Part shown: positions 1 through 9,018 of the stretch, one piece after another
Layout: each line of letters opens with the position of its first letter
Position numbering within the stretch: position 1 is the first letter of the stretch
NCBI RefSeq assembly: GCF_002019645.1
Contig: NZ_KV917374.1
Location: 1,267,452 to 1,331,451, forward strand
Length of the DNA: 64,000 bases
Reading direction: 5' to 3'
Source: Litchfieldia alkalitelluris
GTDB lineage: Bacteria > Bacillota > Bacilli > Bacillales > Bacillaceae_L
Notes under the pieces: generated by a model
What the model saw: only the letters and a program-made list of their open reading frames with translations
The model's database searches: none
Told to the model about the DNA's origin: nothing
Translations under genes and position numbers: made by a program

Positions 1-818
1 TTGATATCATTCTAGGAGGTCACACACATCATTTATTTGAAGAAGGAAAAATCGTAGATGATGTGTTACTATGTGGAGCGGGTAAATATGGACAATATAT
101 TGGCTATGTAGAACTGAAGGTCAATCAAGCATCAAAAGCAATTGTGGAAAAAAGAGCAACTGTAATAGCAACAAGTCAACTTAATTCTGAATCTATTTCT
201 ACTAAAGAGACACTCAATGATGCAATGAAAGAAAGTGAATTAATCTTAAATGAAAAAATAGGACATATACCAGATGAATTAATAAATAACTGGTTTGAAA
301 TATCTCCATTTTCTCAACTTTTGGCCGATATATTAAAAGAATGGTGTGCTGGGGAGATATCTATGGTTAATGCAGGTGTTCTTTTGGACTCTCTACCTAA
401 AGGGCCAATTTCTAAAGGTGAGATCCATAGAGTTTGTCCTCATCCGATAAATCCATGCAATGTATGGTTAAAAGGATATGAATTAAAGGAAATTATTCTC
501 CAGGCGAATACAGAAAGAATGGAGAACTTAAGATTTAAGGGATTAGGCTTTAGAGGAGAGGTTATGGGGAAAATGGTCTTTTCTGGAGTAGGGATTGATG
601 TAAAGGTCCTTTCCGATGGATTAAAGCATATTCAAAACATAACTATTAATGGAGACCCAATCGAGTTGAAAAGAACCTATAAAGTGTCAACCATTGATAT
701 GTTTACATTAGGATACCTGTTTCCAATTATCCGAGATACAAAACGAAAAGAATATTTCATGCCAGAAATGCTACGTGATCTACTTATATCAAAATTGGCT
801 GAAAATCATCGTCTATAA
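1..818 (+). CDS. yunD: YunD-like metallophosphatase/5'-nucleotidase, C-terminal part
   Basis: The frame is already open at base 3, so the N-terminus lies outside the window. The visible part begins with a GGHTHH motif, the last metal-binding block of the calcineurin-like metallophosphatase domain. About 200 residues resembling a 5'-nucleotidase C-terminal substrate-binding domain follow. Members of this family hydrolyse nucleotides or other phosphomonoesters and related diphosphates; the substrate here is unknown. The next gene is yunC, the same neighbour as in Bacillus subtilis, which supports the name. A GTG at base 63 is internal to the conserved domain and is not the real start. Confidence 0.85.
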   Translation, partial: DIILGGHTHHLFEEGKIVDDVLLCGAGKYGQYIGYVELKVNQASKAIVEKRATVIATSQLNSESISTKETLNDAMKESELILNEKIGHIPDELINNWFEISPFSQLLADILKEWCAGEISMVNAGVLLDSLPKGPISKGEIHRVCPHPINPCNVWLKGYELKEIILQANTERMENLRFKGLGFRGEVMGKMVFSGVGIDVKVLSDGLKHIQNITINGDPIELKRTYKVSTIDMFTLGYLFPIIRDTKRKEYFMPEMLRDLLISKLAENHRL

Positions 819-903
819 TAATAAAACAGGCTATTACCTACAATTTTTTTTTCACGAATTTCTTTAATATTCATAATGTGTTAAAGAAAGGAGTGTTATA
901 GGA

Positions 904-1206
904 ATGGTTACAATGACACCGATTGTTATCGATAATCAACAGTTTACAGCCATTACCGTCAAGCTGCCTAAAACAAATTTCATGGCTGTTACAAATGATA
1001 ATGGTTATATTATGTGTGGCGCTCTTGATGTAGCACTTTTAAATGAAAAGTTGAAGGATCGAGGGATTATTGCGGGTAGAGCGGTAGGCGTTAGAACAAT
1101 TGAACAATTACTTGAAGCTCCACTTGAATCTGTTACAATAGAAGCAGAAAATAAAGGGATAACAGTAGGCATGAAAGGGAAAGATGCCCTTTTAAAAATG
1201 ATATAA
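904..1206 (+). CDS. yunC: YunC family protein (DUF1805)
   Basis: This is a 100-residue protein of the DUF1805/YunC family. The ATG at 904 follows an AAAGGAG ribosome binding site. The product is small and soluble with no signal peptide or membrane segment. It has a conserved MCGALDVALLN core followed by a glycine-rich GIIAGRAVGVRT stretch. The biochemical role of the family is not known to me. It sits directly after yunD, as in B. subtilis, and is closed by a hairpin at 1241-1300. Confidence 0.85.
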   Translation: MVTMTPIVIDNQQFTAITVKLPKTNFMAVTNDNGYIMCGALDVALLNEKLKDRGIIAGRAVGVRTIEQLLEAPLESVTIEAENKGITVGMKGKDALLKMI

Positions 1207-1240
1207 AAGATTTGTTTGATGCTGAAATTTTATAAACATC

Positions 1241-1300
1241 GAGGGGGCCACTATAAACGATATCAACCTGAGATTGTTGTTTATAGCCCCTCTATTATAT
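1241..1300 (+). terminator. Terminator-like hairpin after yunC
   Basis: GAGGGGGCCACTATAAAC pairs with GTTTATAGCCCCTC across a loop of about 20 nt and is followed by a T/A-rich tract. It separates yunC from the next gene. It also argues against starting that gene at the upstream ATG at 1219, because the hairpin would then lie inside the coding region. Confidence 0.6.
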
Positions 1301-1323
1301 CGCACCTTAGAACGGAGTTTACG

Positions 1324-2415
1324 ATGATACTAGTGTCAACACATACCTTAAAACCAGGAATATGTTTAGCTAAACCAATACATAATGAAAATGGTTTTGT
1401 TTTAATTAGTGAAGGAATTCCTCTGACAGAAAGAATGATCATCAGACTAAATGAATTAGGAATATCATATGTGTATGTTGAAGATGAACGCACCAGTGAC
1501 CTAAAGCCAGTTAAGCCAATATCAGATGAAGTAAGATTGAAAGCAAAGAAAGTTATTGAAGTTAACTTAATGGGGATTCAGGATAAAGAAGTACTAAGGC
1601 AATCATTCATACTTGAAAAAACAACGAAAGAGCTGTCTAAAATTATTAAAGCGCTTTTACATGAAATTAAAACAAATAAAGAGCTAATCACTTTACTATC
1701 GGAAGTGATTACATACGATAACTATATCTTTTCTCATTCCTTGAACGTAACTCTTTATTCTTTGGCGATTGGAACACAGTTAAATCTCTCAGAAAAAGAG
1801 TTAGAAGTCCTCGGGTTAGGTGCGATTCTTCATGATGTTGGGAAAATGACTATACCCACATCGATATTAATGAAACCAGGTAAATTAACAAATGAAGAAT
1901 TTGAGATTATCAAAAAACATACTGAAAGTGGCTTTGAGATTTTAAGGAATGTTTTAACGATTCCATTAATCGCTGCGCACTGTGCATATCAGCATCACGA
2001 AAGAATTGATGGGTCAGGCTATCCAAGAGGGATCAAAGGAGAAGAAATCCATAATTATGCTCGAATCATAGCCGTTGCTGATGTATTCGATGCTGTTACT
2101 TCGAATCGAGTATATCGAAGAGCAATGCTTCCGCATGAAGGGTTAGAAATACTCTACGCAGGGGTTGGTAAGTTGTTTGATACAAGTATCATTGAAGCTT
2201 TTCGACGATCGGTAGTTGTTTATCCTTTAGGCTTAACAGTTTTCTTAAATGATGAACGCAAAGGTGTGGTATCTAAGCAGAATCAAGGTCTAAGTGAGAG
2301 ACCTGTAGTTCGTATCATTGAAGAGAAAGGACAAGCTGTAAATCCACCATATGAGGTAGATTTAATGAAGGAATTACATTTAGTTATTACAGAATGTGAA
2401 ACAACTCTACGTTAA
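1324..2415 (+). CDS. HD-GYP domain phosphodiesterase-like protein
   Basis: This is a 363-residue protein from the ATG at 1324. An in-frame extension reaches 1216 but would run through the hairpin at 1241-1300, so the later start is preferred. The C-terminal half carries a full HD-GYP domain: HDVGK, then HHERIDGSGYPRG and a DVFDAVTSNRVYR block. HD-GYP proteins typically cleave cyclic-di-GMP or related cyclic dinucleotides. The N-terminal ~100 residues look like the DUF3391-type region often found ahead of HD-GYP. There is no membrane segment or receiver domain. Its input signal is unknown. It has its own transcription unit between yunC and a repeat array. Confidence 0.85.
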   Translation: MILVSTHTLKPGICLAKPIHNENGFVLISEGIPLTERMIIRLNELGISYVYVEDERTSDLKPVKPISDEVRLKAKKVIEVNLMGIQDKEVLRQSFILEKTTKELSKIIKALLHEIKTNKELITLLSEVITYDNYIFSHSLNVTLYSLAIGTQLNLSEKELEVLGLGAILHDVGKMTIPTSILMKPGKLTNEEFEIIKKHTESGFEILRNVLTIPLIAAHCAYQHHERIDGSGYPRGIKGEEIHNYARIIAVADVFDAVTSNRVYRRAMLPHEGLEILYAGVGKLFDTSIIEAFRRSVVVYPLGLTVFLNDERKGVVSKQNQGLSERPVVRIIEEKGQAVNPPYEVDLMKELHLVITECETTLR

Positions 2416-2928
2416 TTCTAAGCTGTTTTCATAAACTTTGTTGCTTTTAAAGGTCTTTTATAATCACTATGAACTTGGTAGAGTGGCATCTTTTCTTCCT
2501 AAATGATAACCATAACATCAAGTGAAATTGTGTATCCTTCCCAAAATAAGTAAAATAGCAACAATCTTTCAGAAAAGAGCCTAATTCTAAGCTGTTTTCA
2601 TAAACTTTGTTGCTTTTAAAGGTCTTTTATAATCACTATGAACTTGGTATATTGGCATCTTTTCTTCCTAAATGATAACCATAACATCAAGTGAAATTGT
2701 GTATCCTTCCCAAAATAAGTCAAATAGCAACAATCTTTCAGAAAAGAGCCTAATTCTAAGCTGTTTTCATAAACTTTGTTGCTTTTAAAGGTCTTTTATA
2801 ATCACTATGAACTTGGTAGAGTGGCATCTTTTCTTCCTGAATGATAACCATAACATCAAGTGAAATTGTGTATCCTTCCCAAAATAAGTCAAATAGCAAC
2901 AATCTTTCAGAAAAGAGCCTAATTCTAA
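2416..2928. repeat. Three tandem copies of a 169-bp TIR-bearing element
   Basis: Three near-identical units of exactly 169 bp begin at about 2416, 2585 and 2754. Each starts with AGCTGTTTTCATAAACTTTG and ends with AACAATCTTTCAGAAAAGAG. The ends form imperfect terminal inverted repeats of about 28 nt: both read as (A/G)GCTnTTTTC...TGTTGCTnTT on opposite strands. Units differ at only a few positions, for example TAGAGTGG versus TATATTGG. No conserved reading frame exists, because a stop in copies 1 and 2 is lost only in copy 3. The layout is that of a non-autonomous MITE-like element. A diverged copy lies at 22732-22862. Confidence 0.85.
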
Positions 2929-2994
2929 AAAATTTTATAAATGTATCGTACATCCCTGCTTGTAAGCATAAACATAGCTTGTAAGGAGGGATTT

Positions 2995-3759
2995 ATGATG
3001 CCAAAGTTTCGCGGGCCTCTTATGCCGCGGAGAGGACCCTTGCCTTTTCGCTATGTTTTCTTATTAACGTTTGTCTTCTTTATGTTTTCTACAGCGTTGG
3101 GGTTAGTCATTGTTAATAAAGGAATCGAGCCAACACTAACAAAATTTGCACGAAATGAATCAAGTAGAATAGCCACTGTCGTCATTAAAAATGCGATTAC
3201 TAAGCAAATGACAGAAGAAAACTTAAGTGATGAAGATATCATCATCACTCAAACTGACAGTGCTGGGAAAATTACAAGTGTAACCTTTAATTCCAAGTTA
3301 ATTAATGAAATACTGGCTAAAATTACCAATAATGTTGACAAGTATTTAAAGCTAGTTAACAAAGGGGATGTTGCTGCACTTGACATGCCAGAGATTGAGA
3401 TTCAGACAGACGATGATAGCCCAGGATTTTTATATGAAGTACCTTTAGGGATAGCAACCAATAATGCGCTTTTGGGTAATTTAGGGCCGAAAATTCCAAT
3501 TCGTTTTCATATGATTGGAGATGTATCAACCAACTACTCTAAAAATGTGGAGACTACTGGAATTAACAACACATCTATAGAAATTTTGGTTCATATTGAG
3601 GTCAAATTACAAGTTATTATTCCATTTGCAACCGAAGAAGTCGTTGTACCAACTAGTGTCCCTATTGCTGGTCCAATCTTTATTCCTGGAGAAGTACCAC
3701 AGTTTTATAATAATGGTGGTGAATCAGCTCCATCAATTGAAATACCAACAGGAAATTAG
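2995..3759 (+). CDS. yunB: Sporulation protein YunB
   Basis: This is a 254-residue protein. The start is set at ATG 2995 by the AAGGAGGG ribosome binding site at 2983-2990; an ATG at 2998 is an alternative. It has one N-terminal membrane segment (about residues 18-42) after a short basic, proline-rich head, then an extracytoplasmic domain. The sequence matches the YunB family, which is needed for normal sporulation in B. subtilis and is expressed in the mother cell. Bases 2952-2957 (ATCCCT) could pair with 2987-2992 (AGGGAT) and partly mask the ribosome binding site; that is inference. The three 169-bp repeats end only about 70 bp upstream. Confidence 0.9.
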   Translation: MMPKFRGPLMPRRGPLPFRYVFLLTFVFFMFSTALGLVIVNKGIEPTLTKFARNESSRIATVVIKNAITKQMTEENLSDEDIIITQTDSAGKITSVTFNSKLINEILAKITNNVDKYLKLVNKGDVAALDMPEIEIQTDDDSPGFLYEVPLGIATNNALLGNLGPKIPIRFHMIGDVSTNYSKNVETTGINNTSIEILVHIEVKLQVIIPFATEEVVVPTSVPIAGPIFIPGEVPQFYNNGGESAPSIEIPTGN

Positions 3760-3773
3760 ACAAATAATTCCCA

Positions 3774-3802
3774 TTGCTTTTTTAGTTTGAAATTACTATA
3801 AT
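3774..3802 (+). promoter_or_regulatory. SigA-type promoter of the lysine riboswitch transcript
   Basis: TTGCTT and TATAAT are separated by exactly 17 bp and lie about 40 bp upstream of the lysine riboswitch aptamer. Confidence 0.65.
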
Positions 3803-3837
3803 ACAAAAGTAATTCTAAAAGAGAATATATAAACCTT

Positions 3838-4100
3838 ATCTTTAGATCGATGAGGTAGAGGCGCAGAAAATATAAGTATGCTATGTGAGGATGACAACGG
3901 TGATCATAGCTGAAAGGATTTTTTGCCGAAGCAAAATAAACGAGTCAACTTTTATTTTTGCTGGTGTTGCTTTGAATAAGAGTAACACTGTCATTGGATG
4001 GTTTGTTTTTGATATCCAGTGGAGGGCTACTGATCGTGATGGAGGATAACATAACATTACGAAGAGTAATGATAGTTATTTTCTATCATTGCTCTTTTTT
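3838..4100 (+). promoter_or_regulatory. Lysine riboswitch (L box) with terminator
   Basis: All the landmark blocks of the lysine aptamer occur in order: GAGGTAGAGGCGC (3852-3864), GAGGATGA, CTGAAAGG, GCCGAAGC (3925-3932), GCTGG, ACTGTCATTGG (3987-3997) and GGAGGGCTA (4021-4029). A terminator hairpin of GAGTAATGATAG with CTATCATTGCTC follows, then a run of six T at 4063-4100. In this family lysine binding favours the terminator, so the downstream transporter should be expressed only when lysine is scarce. Confidence 0.95.
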
Positions 4101-4204
4101 GTGCACTTTTTTCTATTAAACTATTATTAACTGCACGAAAGTTGATTGCCTCTTACACAAAAGCCTCTTTTAGAATCAAACTATATTTTGGAGGAGACAA
4201 CAGC

Positions 4205-5788
4205 ATGACTGCAACAATTTACTCACTTATACCGCCATTAGTTGCAATTTTAATGGTTATTTTAACAAGAAAGGTTTTATTATCCTTAGGGGTTGGAATA
4301 TTCTCTGCCGCCTTTATCTTGCAAGTCCCAATGATAGAATCTGATGGGGTTGGTGCATATCTATCAAACTCATTGATTACAATTTGGGAAAGTATAAAGG
4401 CTATCTTTATTGATGAAGGCGCACTTAATACATGGAACGTTTACATTGTAATTTTTCTATTAATCTTAGGAATGATTACAGCATTTATCTCAATTTCAGG
4501 TGGAAGCCGGGCCTTTGGTGAATGGGCTCAAAAACGGGTAAAGACGAGAGTCGGAGCAAAAGTCACTGCTGCAATCTTAGGGATTCTAATTTTTATCGAT
4601 GATTATTTTAATGCCCTTGCAGTAGGACAAGTAAGTAGACCTCTTACAGACCGCCATCGTGTATCACGTGCAAAACTAGCTTATATTATTGATTCAACAT
4701 CGGCACCAATTTGTGTAGTGTCACCCGTTTCTAGCTGGGGGGCTTATATTATTGCGATTATTACACCAATTCTAGTAACACATAATATCAGCGAATATAC
4801 TGCGTTCTCTGCATTTATTCAAATGATTCCGATGAATTTATATGTGATATCAGCGATACTCATGGTCTTTGCTGTTTCTATCTTTAATATTAATTTAGGA
4901 CAAATGAAAACACATGAATTGAGGGCACAAAGTACTGGGGAAGTAACCGATCCATCTAAGCCGGTGCTCGGGGAATTAAAAGAAGAATTGCCAGTAAGTA
5001 AATTTGGTACGGTTGGCGATTTAATTTGGCCAATTGTTGCATTGATATTCGGAACGATAGGGTCAATGCTTTGGACAGGATATAGAGCTATTGACGGAAA
5101 TATTACGATTTTAACCATTTTTGAAAACACTGATGTAGCAGCTTCGTTACTTTATGGTGGGATCATAGGGCTTTTTGTCACTTTTATTATGTTCTTCATC
5201 CAAATTTCTAAGCGTTCAATTGAACCTAGACTTTTGACAAAGGGGATTATATCAGGAATTAAGTCAATGCTACCAGCAGTTTACATCTTATTATTTGCAT
5301 GGGTAATCGTTGATTTAATTGGTCAACTTAAAACAGGCGAGTTTTTGGCAATTCAAGTGGAAAACGCAAATATAAGTGTTGCCTTTTTACCAGTGATCTT
5401 GTTCATTGTGGCAGGGATCATGGCATTTGCAACTGGTACTTCATGGGGAACTTTTGGAATGATGTTACCAATTGGAGCAGAAATTATTGCTTCTACGGAT
5501 GTTACACTATTATTACCTGCTCTAGCAGCTGTATTAGCAGGTAGTGTATTTGGCGATCATTGTTCACCGATTTCAGATACAACGATTTTATCGTCTACAG
5601 GTGCTGGAAGCCATCATATTGACCACGTTCTTACGCAACTACCATATGCGGCGATTTCTGGACTTATAGCAATTATCGGGTATATTGTTTTAGGACTAAC
5701 AGGTAGTACGCTGCTAGGAGTTATTGTTACAATTGGATTAGTAGGGCTGTTTGTTATGCTATTTCGAGGGAAAAGTACTTTAGTATAG
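4205..5788 (+). CDS. NhaC-family antiporter, probable lysine transporter
   Basis: This is a 527-residue polytopic membrane protein of the NhaC Na+/H+ antiporter superfamily, with about a dozen hydrophobic segments. The conserved blocks IFIDDYFNALAVGQV and FGDHCSPISDTTILSS are present. ATG 4205 follows TTGGAGGAG at a normal distance; an in-frame upstream ATT/TTG region back to 4142 has no ribosome binding site. NhaC proteins are often annotated as sodium/proton antiporters. The lysine riboswitch immediately upstream makes lysine uptake the more likely job, as proposed for other L-box-controlled NhaC proteins (LysW group). The substrate is inferred from regulation, not shown by the protein itself. 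Confidence 0.85.
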   Translation: MTATIYSLIPPLVAILMVILTRKVLLSLGVGIFSAAFILQVPMIESDGVGAYLSNSLITIWESIKAIFIDEGALNTWNVYIVIFLLILGMITAFISISGGSRAFGEWAQKRVKTRVGAKVTAAILGILIFIDDYFNALAVGQVSRPLTDRHRVSRAKLAYIIDSTSAPICVVSPVSSWGAYIIAIITPILVTHNISEYTAFSAFIQMIPMNLYVISAILMVFAVSIFNINLGQMKTHELRAQSTGEVTDPSKPVLGELKEELPVSKFGTVGDLIWPIVALIFGTIGSMLWTGYRAIDGNITILTIFENTDVAASLLYGGIIGLFVTFIMFFIQISKRSIEPRLLTKGIISGIKSMLPAVYILLFAWVIVDLIGQLKTGEFLAIQVENANISVAFLPVILFIVAGIMAFATGTSWGTFGMMLPIGAEIIASTDVTLLLPALAAVLAGSVFGDHCSPISDTTILSSTGAGSHHIDHVLTQLPYAAISGLIAIIGYIVLGLTGSTLLGVIVTIGLVGLFVMLFRGKSTLV

Positions 5789-5868
5789 TAAATTTATACA
5801 GTCTTAAACTGTAAGAAATAGTAATTAATGATATCTAATTTACAAACTATAAACTATATTTATACTAC

Positions 5869-5907
5869 GGAGACAGGGTTTTTAGAACCTTTGTCTCTTT
5901 TTTTATT
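5869..5907 (+). terminator. Terminator after the NhaC-type transporter
   Basis: GGAGACAGGG pairs with CCTTTGTCTC around a short loop and is followed by a run of seven T. Confidence 0.8.
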
Positions 5908-5924
5908 ATTCTAAAAATAATGTT

Positions 5925-5953
5925 TTGACAGATGCATAAAGACTGGCTATACT
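5925..5953 (+). promoter_or_regulatory. SigA promoter of the NSS transporter operon
   Basis: A consensus -35 TTGACA and a TATACT -10 are separated by 17 bp. They lie just after the previous terminator and about 110 bp before the transporter ATG. This is one of the best-matching promoters in the window. Confidence 0.8.
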
Positions 5954-6064
5954 ATGAATAGATTATATCAAAAAATCAGAAAATATAAAAATTTCCAACA
6001 TTAATCTAAGGCGTAAAAATATATAGCTCTTAGGTTGGGAAACAAAGTTTAGGGAGGTATTTTT

Positions 6065-7591
6065 ATGGATAATCGTCCACAATGGGGAACGCGGGCAGGC
6101 TTTATTTTAGCAGCAGTCGGTTCGGCGGTGGGTTTAGGGAACATCTGGAGATTCCCAGCAGTAGCTTATGAAAATGGAGGAGGCGCATTCTTTTTACCGT
6201 ACTTATTCGCTTTATTAACAGCCGGTATTCCATTATTAATTCTAGAATTCACAATGGGTCACAAATTTAGGGGATCAGCTCCACTTACCTATGCAAGATT
6301 TAGTAAAGGCAAAGAATGGATTGGTTGGTGGCAAGTTGCAATTTCCTTTGTTATTTCCACATATTATGCGGTTATTATCGCATGGGCAATGTCGTACACG
6401 TATTTTTCTTTAAGCCTAAAATGGGGAGAAGAGGATACTGGATCATTTTTAATGGTTGATTATTTACAACGAATTGATTTAACTGGTGGAGAATTTGGAC
6501 AGTTTGGTAGTGTAGTCCCAGGCGTATTCTTTCCATTAATCCTAGTCTGGATAGTTACATTTGGTGTGCTATTTGCTGGTGTTAAAAAGGGAATTGAAAT
6601 GGCCAACCGAATCTTTATTCCAACACTAGTTGTGTTATTCTTAATCATTGTTGTTCGTGCATTAACATTAGATGGTGCTGCACAAGGGTTAGATGCTTTC
6701 TTTAAGCCTAACTGGGATACAATCATGAGTGGTAAAGTATGGGTAGCCGCATATGGTCAGATTTTCTTTAGTTTATCAATTGCATTTGCTATTATGATTA
6801 CTTATTCAAGTTATTTACCTAAGAAATCTGATATTACGAATAATGCATTCATTACAGGGTTTGCAAACTCAAGCTTTGAATTATTAGCGGGTATTGGTGT
6901 ATTTAGTGCTTTAGGATTCATGGCATACACACAGGGTGCTGAGGTGAAAGATGTTGTTTCAGCAGGAATCGGTTTAGCGTTTGTCGTGTTTCCACAGATT
7001 ATCAATGAATTCCCTGCGTTTAGAGAGCTTTTTGGATTCTTATTCTTCGGATCACTTGTTCTTGCAGGTTTAACATCATTGATTTCGATTGTTGAAACAT
7101 TTGTTGCTGGTGTTCAAGATAAATTTAATGTGTCACGTACAAAGGCTGTAATTATTGGTGGAGGTTTATCTGCAATTATCTCAGTAGTCTTTGCAACACA
7201 AGGTGGATTATTCTTCTTAGATACTGCTGATTACTTTATTAATAGCTTTGGTGTAACATTAGCTGGTTTAATCCAAGTAATCGCAATTGCATGGTTTGCT
7301 AAGGAATTACGTAGTCTACAAAGTCATGCAGACAGCATTTCGGATATTAAACTTGGTGCATGGTGGAGAATTTGTTTAGGCGTCATTACACCAGTTGTTC
7401 TTGGCTATATGATGTTTGACAATTTACGTACGAATTTAACATCAGAATATGAAGAATATTCAAGACCGTTCATTTTTAGTTGGGGCTGGTCGGTAGCTTT
7501 GGGAGCGTTATTTGTAGGGATTCTGTTTACACTTTTCAAATGGAAAAAAGGTGCCCTAGACATGAATGTTAGTAAGGAGGAATCACAATAA
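6065..7591 (+). CDS. Sodium-dependent NSS-family amino-acid transporter
   Basis: This is a 508-residue neurotransmitter:sodium symporter (SNF family) protein with about eleven or twelve membrane segments. The N-terminal signature GSAVGLGNIWRFP (about residues 18-30), which forms the sodium and substrate site in LeuT-type transporters, is intact. GGGAGG precedes the ATG. The stop codon overlaps the start of a 34-residue protein (TAATG), forming a two-gene unit. That partner is typical of methionine/alanine importers of the MetP type, so uptake of small neutral amino acids driven by Na+ is the best guess. Confidence 0.88.
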   Translation: MDNRPQWGTRAGFILAAVGSAVGLGNIWRFPAVAYENGGGAFFLPYLFALLTAGIPLLILEFTMGHKFRGSAPLTYARFSKGKEWIGWWQVAISFVISTYYAVIIAWAMSYTYFSLSLKWGEEDTGSFLMVDYLQRIDLTGGEFGQFGSVVPGVFFPLILVWIVTFGVLFAGVKKGIEMANRIFIPTLVVLFLIIVVRALTLDGAAQGLDAFFKPNWDTIMSGKVWVAAYGQIFFSLSIAFAIMITYSSYLPKKSDITNNAFITGFANSSFELLAGIGVFSALGFMAYTQGAEVKDVVSAGIGLAFVVFPQIINEFPAFRELFGFLFFGSLVLAGLTSLISIVETFVAGVQDKFNVSRTKAVIIGGGLSAIISVVFATQGGLFFLDTADYFINSFGVTLAGLIQVIAIAWFAKELRSLQSHADSISDIKLGAWWRICLGVITPVVLGYMMFDNLRTNLTSEYEEYSRPFIFSWGWSVALGALFVGILFTLFKWKKGALDMNVSKEESQ

Positions 7592-7695
7592 TGAGTACAG
7601 GTGCAATTGTTATGATGGTTGTAGGTATTGTGATTATATGGGGCGGATTAACTGCAAGTATCTTAAATGCAGTCAAAAAAGCTAAACAAAAATAA
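7591..7695 (+). CDS. MetS-like small subunit of NSS transporter
   Basis: This 34-residue protein starts at ATG 7591, overlapping the upstream stop by one base and preceded by AAGGAGGAA inside the end of the transporter gene. It is a single membrane helix (GAIVMMVVGIVIIWGGLT) with a lysine-rich cytoplasmic tail (KKAKQK). Small proteins of this design are annotated as MetS, the accessory subunit of methionine/alanine-importing NSS transporters. Translational coupling and position support that role here. It is easily missed because of its length. Confidence 0.85.
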   Translation: MSTGAIVMMVVGIVIIWGGLTASILNAVKKAKQK

Positions 7696-7701
7696 TTAAA
7701 A

Positions 7702-7744
7702 AGAAAAAGCTATATTCCTATAATCGGATATAGCTTTTTCTTTT
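7702..7744. terminator. Bidirectional terminator between metS-like gene and lytH
   Basis: AAAAAGCTATAT pairs with ATATAGCTTTTT across a 12-nt loop, with T-rich tracts on both strands. The genes on the two sides converge here. Confidence 0.85.
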
Positions 7745-8734
7745 TTACTTTCTTTTTCGTTCAGCACGTTCCCACTGTTTTAAATGTGGATAAGGGTCAA
7801 ATGACCACTCTGTAAATCCATTATCCTTGTACATCCCATAATGTAAATGTGGTGGAAATTTACCTGAGGTTCCTGGAGGTCCATATCCAGAGCTTCCAAC
7901 TCCTCCAATAAGCATCCCTGGTTCAACCACTTGTCCAACTTCCAAATCTTTTGCAAATCCATTTAAATGTGCAAAATAGTGATACGTATTATTAATATCA
8001 CGAATACCTATTCTCCAACCACCATATTTGTTCCAGCCTTTAATCTCAACAATTCCGTAGCCTGTCGCCCTTACAGGTGTTGAATAACCAGCAAAAATAT
8101 CTGTCCCTTCATGGATACGTCGGCCACCCCATCCACGGGCGTCTCCCCAAGTGTTTCGATAGCTATAATTAAAACGTAATGGAACTGGAAAGGCATGTTT
8201 ATCTAATGCTAAAGTACCGAACTTTTTATATATCTTTACTTTCTGCATAATTAAATCGACTGAACGATCTCTTTTATAATAGTCCCATAAAGCAATCTTT
8301 ATATTTTCTTCATCTGTTCCATAATTCATCAGATGCGCGGCGAAGGTTGCTAGTATATCCTCATCGTTATTTATGTCTGCAATGCCGTCCCCATTACCGT
8401 CAGTTCCCAATCCTCCAAACAAACTAATGCTAAATGGGTTTGTATCTTCTTGGTTGGGATTAATAGGACCAGCCCATTGGTCTGGCTTATAATAAATCCC
8501 AATTAGTCCTTCCTCTTTCGGGATATCTTTTCTAGCTCTTCTGATACTTCTTTCGTATTGATCGACAGCCGCGAAATAATACCATGGAATTTGACTAACA
8601 GCTTCCATTTTTGAGTATAAACTCATTCGTTCACTATAGATTTGATCTTGATCCAACTCAGCGGCATCATTACTAGTAGGATTAATCGTTAAAGATAATA
8701 AAAATATCAGAAGTAGTAACAATAGCTTTTGCAC
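7745..8734 (-). CDS. lytH: L-Ala-D-Glu endopeptidase LytH (M23)
   Basis: This is a 329-residue secreted peptidase. It starts with GTG preceded by GAAAGGAG and carries a strongly hydrophobic signal peptide (about residues 1-20). The C-terminal M23 (LytM) zinc domain is complete: H208/D212 in RIHEGTD, H256 in YFAHLN, and H296/H298 in PHLHYG. LytH in B. subtilis (yunA) is made in the mother cell under SigK and trims cortex peptides to leave single L-alanine side chains. Length and position beside yunB and lipA fit. Residues 110-130 contain a DGNGDGIADINND stretch that resembles a calcium-binding loop. Confidence 0.92.
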   Translation of the reverse strand: MQKLLLLLLIFLLSLTINPTSNDAAELDQDQIYSERMSLYSKMEAVSQIPWYYFAAVDQYERSIRRARKDIPKEEGLIGIYYKPDQWAGPINPNQEDTNPFSISLFGGLGTDGNGDGIADINNDEDILATFAAHLMNYGTDEENIKIALWDYYKRDRSVDLIMQKVKIYKKFGTLALDKHAFPVPLRFNYSYRNTWGDARGWGGRRIHEGTDIFAGYSTPVRATGYGIVEIKGWNKYGGWRIGIRDINNTYHYFAHLNGFAKDLEVGQVVEPGMLIGGVGSSGYGPPGTSGKFPPHLHYGMYKDNGFTEWSFDPYPHLKQWERAERKRK

Positions 8735-9018
8735 GAACTCAAACTCCTTTCACCTTTCTCTAAATTTATAGAGGAAGAAAGTAAAAAAGATAAATATAGA
8801 AATAACCATTTGTTTTACTTTTCCTTCTTAGTTTGTTAAAAGAAGCGGTTTTAATAAATACTAATTGTTGGAAATGTGTCACAATCACTTTTCTTGTGAA
8901 TGTTTATTTGTTATGTTAAAGTGGCTACAGCATGTCTTTTAGATAGTTGATCGTGTTTATGGTGGTAAATATTTCTATAACTTGGCAAATATATATGAGA
9001 TTTATTGGAGTGATGTAA

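Noticed and set aside
2756-2953. A 65-codon minus-strand frame in the third 169-bp repeat
   Set aside because: The equivalent frame is interrupted by a stop in copies 1 and 2, and it uses the element end as coding sequence.
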